From the NCBI RefSeq assembly GCF_006337085.1, contig NZ_CP040882.1, positions 2,232,001-2,296,000 on the forward strand: a DNA stretch of 64,000 nt, given 5' to 3'. This DNA comes from Sutterella faecalis. GTDB taxonomy: Bacteria; Pseudomonadota; Gammaproteobacteria; Burkholderiales; Burkholderiaceae_F. Of this stretch, positions 61,087 through 64,000 are shown in pieces. Within the stretch, counting starts at the first letter, position 1; the number at the start of each line of letters is the position of its first letter. Both the position numbers and the translations under genes were made by a program. The notes under the pieces were generated by a model. It was not told the origin of the DNA. It saw nothing but the letters and a program-made list of their open reading frames with translations, and did not search any database.

Positions 61087-63075
61087 TCAGTGCAGAAGCG
61101 CAGAACGAATCACCCATCCGACCTTCGCGCGCTGGGCAGCCGAGAAGCGCCCTTCGCGGAGGAGTTCTTCCGTACAGGGCTGATTCTCAAACTTGTCCCC
61201 TTCCAGTCGGAAGCACTGAAGCTTTCCTTTGGAGTCAATTCTCACGGCTCCGGATTTCCCGACGGCAACGCCGTATTTGCCAACGCCGAAGTAGCCGTAG
61301 GCAAAGCTGCGGTGCGGAAGCGCGAGGTTCCGGCCCTCCTCGGGCAGAGGAAGCCTCCCAAGCGCGAGTGCGGAGAGGGTCGGAAAAATGTCGCGCTCCG
61401 TCACCCACTGGGTCTGGTCAACCTGCGGAAGCTCTTTTCGGATCTCTGCCGGAACCCAGAAAAGAATCGGAACGCCCAACTGATGATGAAAAGCCCCTTG
61501 AGGCGGATATTTGAAGCGCGCATTGTGGTCGCCCGTGGAGGCAACGACGGTATTGGAGAGCTTTCCTTCCTCACGGAGGCTGCCGACGAACCAGCCAAGC
61601 CAGTCGGAAGCGTACTGGTAGGTCTGAAGCATCTTCGTGAATTCAGCGCGGGGCTTATCCCGCTCAATAGCCTGAGGGAGCAGATCCGGGTCAACTGGGA
61701 GCGTCGCACGGCCGTCGGGCACCTCATGGGGCGGGTGGTTCGAGGTTGAGAGAAGCACGAGGAGAAGGGGCTTGTCGGAGGCTTTCCGCTCATCCATCAG
61801 GCGCTTTGCGAACTTGAACATCCACTCGTCGCCGATCCCCCAGGTGCCGATTTCGGCTTCCGGGAACGCGGCGTGAATGGACGCGTCGCCATACACCTTG
61901 TCAAAGCCGTGACGCGGGAGCGACTCCCTGAGATTTCGCCAGTTCGCGTCTCCGCCAGTCACGAAAACGACTTCATAGCCCGCTTCTTTGAAGGGGAGCA
62001 CCTTGGAGAAAGGAAACGGCAGATGCCCATAACGGCTCTGCGAGAGCGGCGTATAGGGCGTATCGAAAAGAATGCCTTCGAGCGCCGGGAAGGTTCCCGG
62101 ACCGATCGTGAGGCCGTTCGTGAAGACCCAGGCGTCACGAAGCTCGCCAGCAAGGCGCCCGAGCGTGTCGTTCTTCCCCGGCACATGGGAGAGGAACTGG
62201 TCGCGCCCCATGGATTCCATGACGGCGAGCACCACGTCGGGCTTCTTTGCCGGCTTCAGAGGCTGTGCCGCAGGTGAAGCGCCGGTGAGCACCTGATTGA
62301 CTTCGTCAATATTTTTGAATCCAAGCGCCTTCAGTTCGCCGTCGCGTCCGTCCTTGAAGTTGAGGGCCGACTGATCGCACAGGGCTTCATAGAAAAGAAT
62401 GGCACCATTCGGCACGCACTGATTGATGAACGTGTGAGGCGAGACGGAAAGGCTCTGAAAGCGAAGCGGAAACTTCCCGAGACTTCCGCGCAGGATGAGC
62501 GACAAAAGAATCGTCATTACAACCGCAATGATGAGATTCCCCTTCGTTCTCAAGCTGATCGCTCCGCCGTATGGGTTCGTGCCCTTCGACGGAATCAGAG
62601 CGGAAAGAATGACGGGCACCGCCATCGCGGCGAGGAAGATCCCAACGTAGGGAAGAATCGGCCAGTCGGAGAGTACCGTTTTAATGATCGCCTGAGTGTC
62701 GTCCTGAAAGAGGCCGAAGATCACCGCAGAAAGCGGTGTCCCATAAAACCTGAAAAACTCAATGTTGACGAAGCCGAGGAGCACCATCAGGCCGCCCGCT
62801 ATGAGCCCGAACGCTTCCGCCCATTTCTTCGCCTTCGGCCATTTTGCGCTCATGAGCCAGAAAATCCAGGCGGGGAGAATGAGGGTCGCGAGCCATTTGG
62901 CATCAATGCGCACGCCCATCCAGAAAGCCGGAAGAAAGTCCCTCACTCCAAAGTCGCCCGTGCGGAACTCCGCAAAGAAGGCGATTCGGATGAGCGAAAG
63001 GATGACGAGAAAGGCGAGGAAAAAGACAAGAGGCTTTAAAAAGAAGCTGCAGGCTGATGGGGATCTGCGAAACAT
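61087..63075 (-). CDS. LtaS/MdoB-like phosphoglycerol transferase family membrane protein
   Basis: 662 residues: five or so membrane segments in the first ~210, then a periplasmic sulfatase/alkaline phosphatase-fold domain. Metal and active-site regions include VVLAVMESMGRDQFLSHVPG (Glu), NGLTIGPGTFPALEGILF (likely Thr nucleophile in GTFPALEG), EIGTWGIGDEWMF and VASTGDHNARFKYPP (Asp-His). The family moves phosphoglycerol from phosphatidylglycerol to glycans such as lipoteichoic acid or osmoregulated glucans; the Gram-negative substrate here is unknown. GC-rich, so native, unlike the licD cassette nearby. Confidence 0.85.
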   Translation of the reverse strand: MFRRSPSACSFFLKPLVFFLAFLVILSLIRIAFFAEFRTGDFGVRDFLPAFWMGVRIDAKWLATLILPAWIFWLMSAKWPKAKKWAEAFGLIAGGLMVLLGFVNIEFFRFYGTPLSAVIFGLFQDDTQAIIKTVLSDWPILPYVGIFLAAMAVPVILSALIPSKGTNPYGGAISLRTKGNLIIAVVMTILLSLILRGSLGKFPLRFQSLSVSPHTFINQCVPNGAILFYEALCDQSALNFKDGRDGELKALGFKNIDEVNQVLTGASPAAQPLKPAKKPDVVLAVMESMGRDQFLSHVPGKNDTLGRLAGELRDAWVFTNGLTIGPGTFPALEGILFDTPYTPLSQSRYGHLPFPFSKVLPFKEAGYEVVFVTGGDANWRNLRESLPRHGFDKVYGDASIHAAFPEAEIGTWGIGDEWMFKFAKRLMDERKASDKPLLLVLLSTSNHPPHEVPDGRATLPVDPDLLPQAIERDKPRAEFTKMLQTYQYASDWLGWFVGSLREEGKLSNTVVASTGDHNARFKYPPQGAFHHQLGVPILFWVPAEIRKELPQVDQTQWVTERDIFPTLSALALGRLPLPEEGRNLALPHRSFAYGYFGVGKYGVAVGKSGAVRIDSKGKLQCFRLEGDKFENQPCTEELLREGRFSAAQRAKVGWVIRSALLH

Positions 63076-63109
63076 TTGCGAGCCAAAGAAATCAAGACCT
63101 TGAAAAGAA

Positions 63110-63138
63110 GAGAGCCGGCAATTGCAATGTCGGCTCTC
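63110..63138 (-). terminator. Terminator after valS
   Basis: GAGAGCCG (63110-63117) pairs perfectly with CGGCTCTC (63131-63138). On the minus strand CTTCTTTTC follows. Confidence 0.75.
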
Positions 63139-63190
63139 CAGACTCCTTAAGGCCCTTCGGGGAAGAGGGCTCTAGCGGGTTCTTATGGGC

Positions 63191-64000
63191 TTATTCGCGA
63201 GGAAGCTTGGCGAGCTGTTCAGTCACCTTGGCAAGAAGCGCGGTGAAGTCCGCGAGGCGCTTTCTTTCCACGTCGACGACCGCCGCCGGGGCCTTCGAAA
63301 CGAAGCGTTCGTTTGAGAGCTTTCCTTCGCACTTCTTCACTTCGCCCGCGAGGCGCGCAGCTTCCTTCTCGAGGCGTTCGCGTTCAGCCTTCACGTCGAT
63401 TTCGACCTTGAGCATGAGCTTGAAGTCGCCCACGATCGCGACCGGCGCGACCGAGCCCTTCGCTTCCTGCTCGAGACTTTCAACATGTTCGACCGGTTCG
63501 ACGCGGGCGAGCTGCTGGAGGTAGGGAGCAGCCGCGAGGCATTCAGCTTCGTCGCCCGAAATGAGGAGCGGGAGCTTCTGCGAGGGCGGAAGCTTCATTT
63601 CGCTTCTCAGATTGCGGATCGAATCGATCATCTGCTGGATGGTCGTCATGCGCTTCGTTGCTGCCGCATCGTCATCCTTTTCGTCGTACTCCGGATAGCT
63701 CTGAATCATGATGGAGGTTTCCTCGTCCGCGCGGCGCACGCCTGCGACGACGGAAACCTTCTGCCAGAGTTCTTCGGTGATGAAGGGGATGATCGGGTGC
63801 GCGAGGCGAAGGATCGTCTCGAGGACGGTGACTAGCGTATGGCGCGTTGCGCGCTGCTCGGCTTCCGTACCTTTCAGCTGAACCTTCGAGAGTTCAAGGT
63901 ACCAGTCGCAGTACTGGTTCCAGACGAAGGAATAGATGGCGTTGGCAGCAATGTCGAGACGGTAGTCGGCATAGGCCTGGCGGACTTCCTTCGTGGTGCG
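63191..64000 (-). CDS. valS: Valyl-tRNA synthetase, C-terminal part (cut by the window edge)
   Basis: Open to the right edge of the window; only the last ~269 residues are seen. The anticodon-binding domain shows NAIYSFVWNQYCDWYLELSK and LRLAHPIIPFITEELWQKV, and the C-terminal coiled-coil arm DVKAERERLEKEAARLAGEV to LAKVTEQLAKLPRE is typical of ValRS. The catalytic HIGH and KMSKS parts lie beyond the window. Confidence 0.93.
   Translation of the reverse strand, partial: RTTKEVRQAYADYRLDIAANAIYSFVWNQYCDWYLELSKVQLKGTEAEQRATRHTLVTVLETILRLAHPIIPFITEELWQKVSVVAGVRRADEETSIMIQSYPEYDEKDDDAAATKRMTTIQQMIDSIRNLRSEMKLPPSQKLPLLISGDEAECLAAAPYLQQLARVEPVEHVESLEQEAKGSVAPVAIVGDFKLMLKVEIDVKAERERLEKEAARLAGEVKKCEGKLSNERFVSKAPAAVVDVERKRLADFTALLAKVTEQLAKLPRE

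Overview
The window is a stretch of Gram-negative chromosome. The gene order points to a betaproteobacterium of the order Burkholderiales: bamE divergent from fur, zapA followed by 6S RNA, queA-tgt-yajC-secD-secF, and a direct glutaminyl-tRNA synthetase. The style suggests a gut Sutterellaceae (Sutterella or Parasutterella type), but this is inference because there is no rRNA or marker gene here to test it. Most genes have a moderately high-GC codon style. Two blocks are visibly AT-rich: about 47.4-56.4 kb (apart from an insertion sequence inside it) and about 59.35-60.8 kb. The pair of YrbL-like genes at 8.1-9.4 kb is also AT-richer than its neighbours.

Layout. 0-2.1 kb (minus): a MogA-like domain that runs through a Pro/Ala/Glu linker into a carboxylesterase domain but is broken by a frameshift, with darP upstream. 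2.2-8.0 kb (plus): queA, tgt, yajC, secD, secF (queuosine tRNA modification and the Sec accessory complex). 8.1-15.5 kb (minus): two YrbL-like kinase-fold genes, a DUF3482 GTPase with its DUF2868 membrane partner, a CptA/EptA-type phosphoethanolamine transferase, thiE and thiM. 15.6-21.5 kb: lgt, a TauE/SafE permease, an EVE protein, 6S RNA, zapA, a ZapB-like coiled coil, bamE, fur, tRNA-Val, rnhA and a methyltransferase. 21.6-28.1 kb (plus): a six-LysM lytic transglycosylase, fabI, a LOS-type GT2 glycosyltransferase, nadK and recN. 28.1-35.1 kb: an envelope cluster with two GT9 heptosyltransferases, a GT4 enzyme, msbA, a DMT transporter and rfbB. 35.1-48.1 kb (plus): rng, sbcB, a double-domain Asp/Glu racemase, a beta-hydroxyacid dehydrogenase, glnS with a large insertion, an exported FMN-binding protein with its ApbE flavinyltransferase, and dnaE.

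47.4-56.4 kb is an AT-rich island carrying four unrelated glycosyltransferase types (GT2, GT8, GT32/Caps_synth, HtrL/YibB). A complete 2.4-kb insertion sequence and an IS630-type relic lie inside it. The AT-rich composition begins inside the 3' end of dnaE and ends inside the 3' end of the converging sodium:alanine symporter gene, which suggests replacement by homologous recombination through both flanking core genes. After argH comes a second small AT-rich cassette, licD plus a TagD-like cytidylyltransferase. Its licD carries a 12-G tract, a strong candidate for phase variation. tRNA-Pro, tRNA-Arg, an LtaS-like phosphoglycerol transferase and the end of valS close the window.

The common theme of the accessory content is the cell surface: LOS core assembly and export, phosphoethanolamine and possible phosphoglycerol decoration, and exchangeable, phase-variable glycan-modifying genes. 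The most interesting items are the phase-variable licD cassette, the recombined glycosyltransferase island, the insertion sequence with an array of about 16 iterons at one end and a hairpin over the transposase ribosome binding site, the short reading frame and 14-bp hairpin in front of secD, the interrupted Mog-esterase fusion, and the roughly 100-residue insertion in GlnRS.
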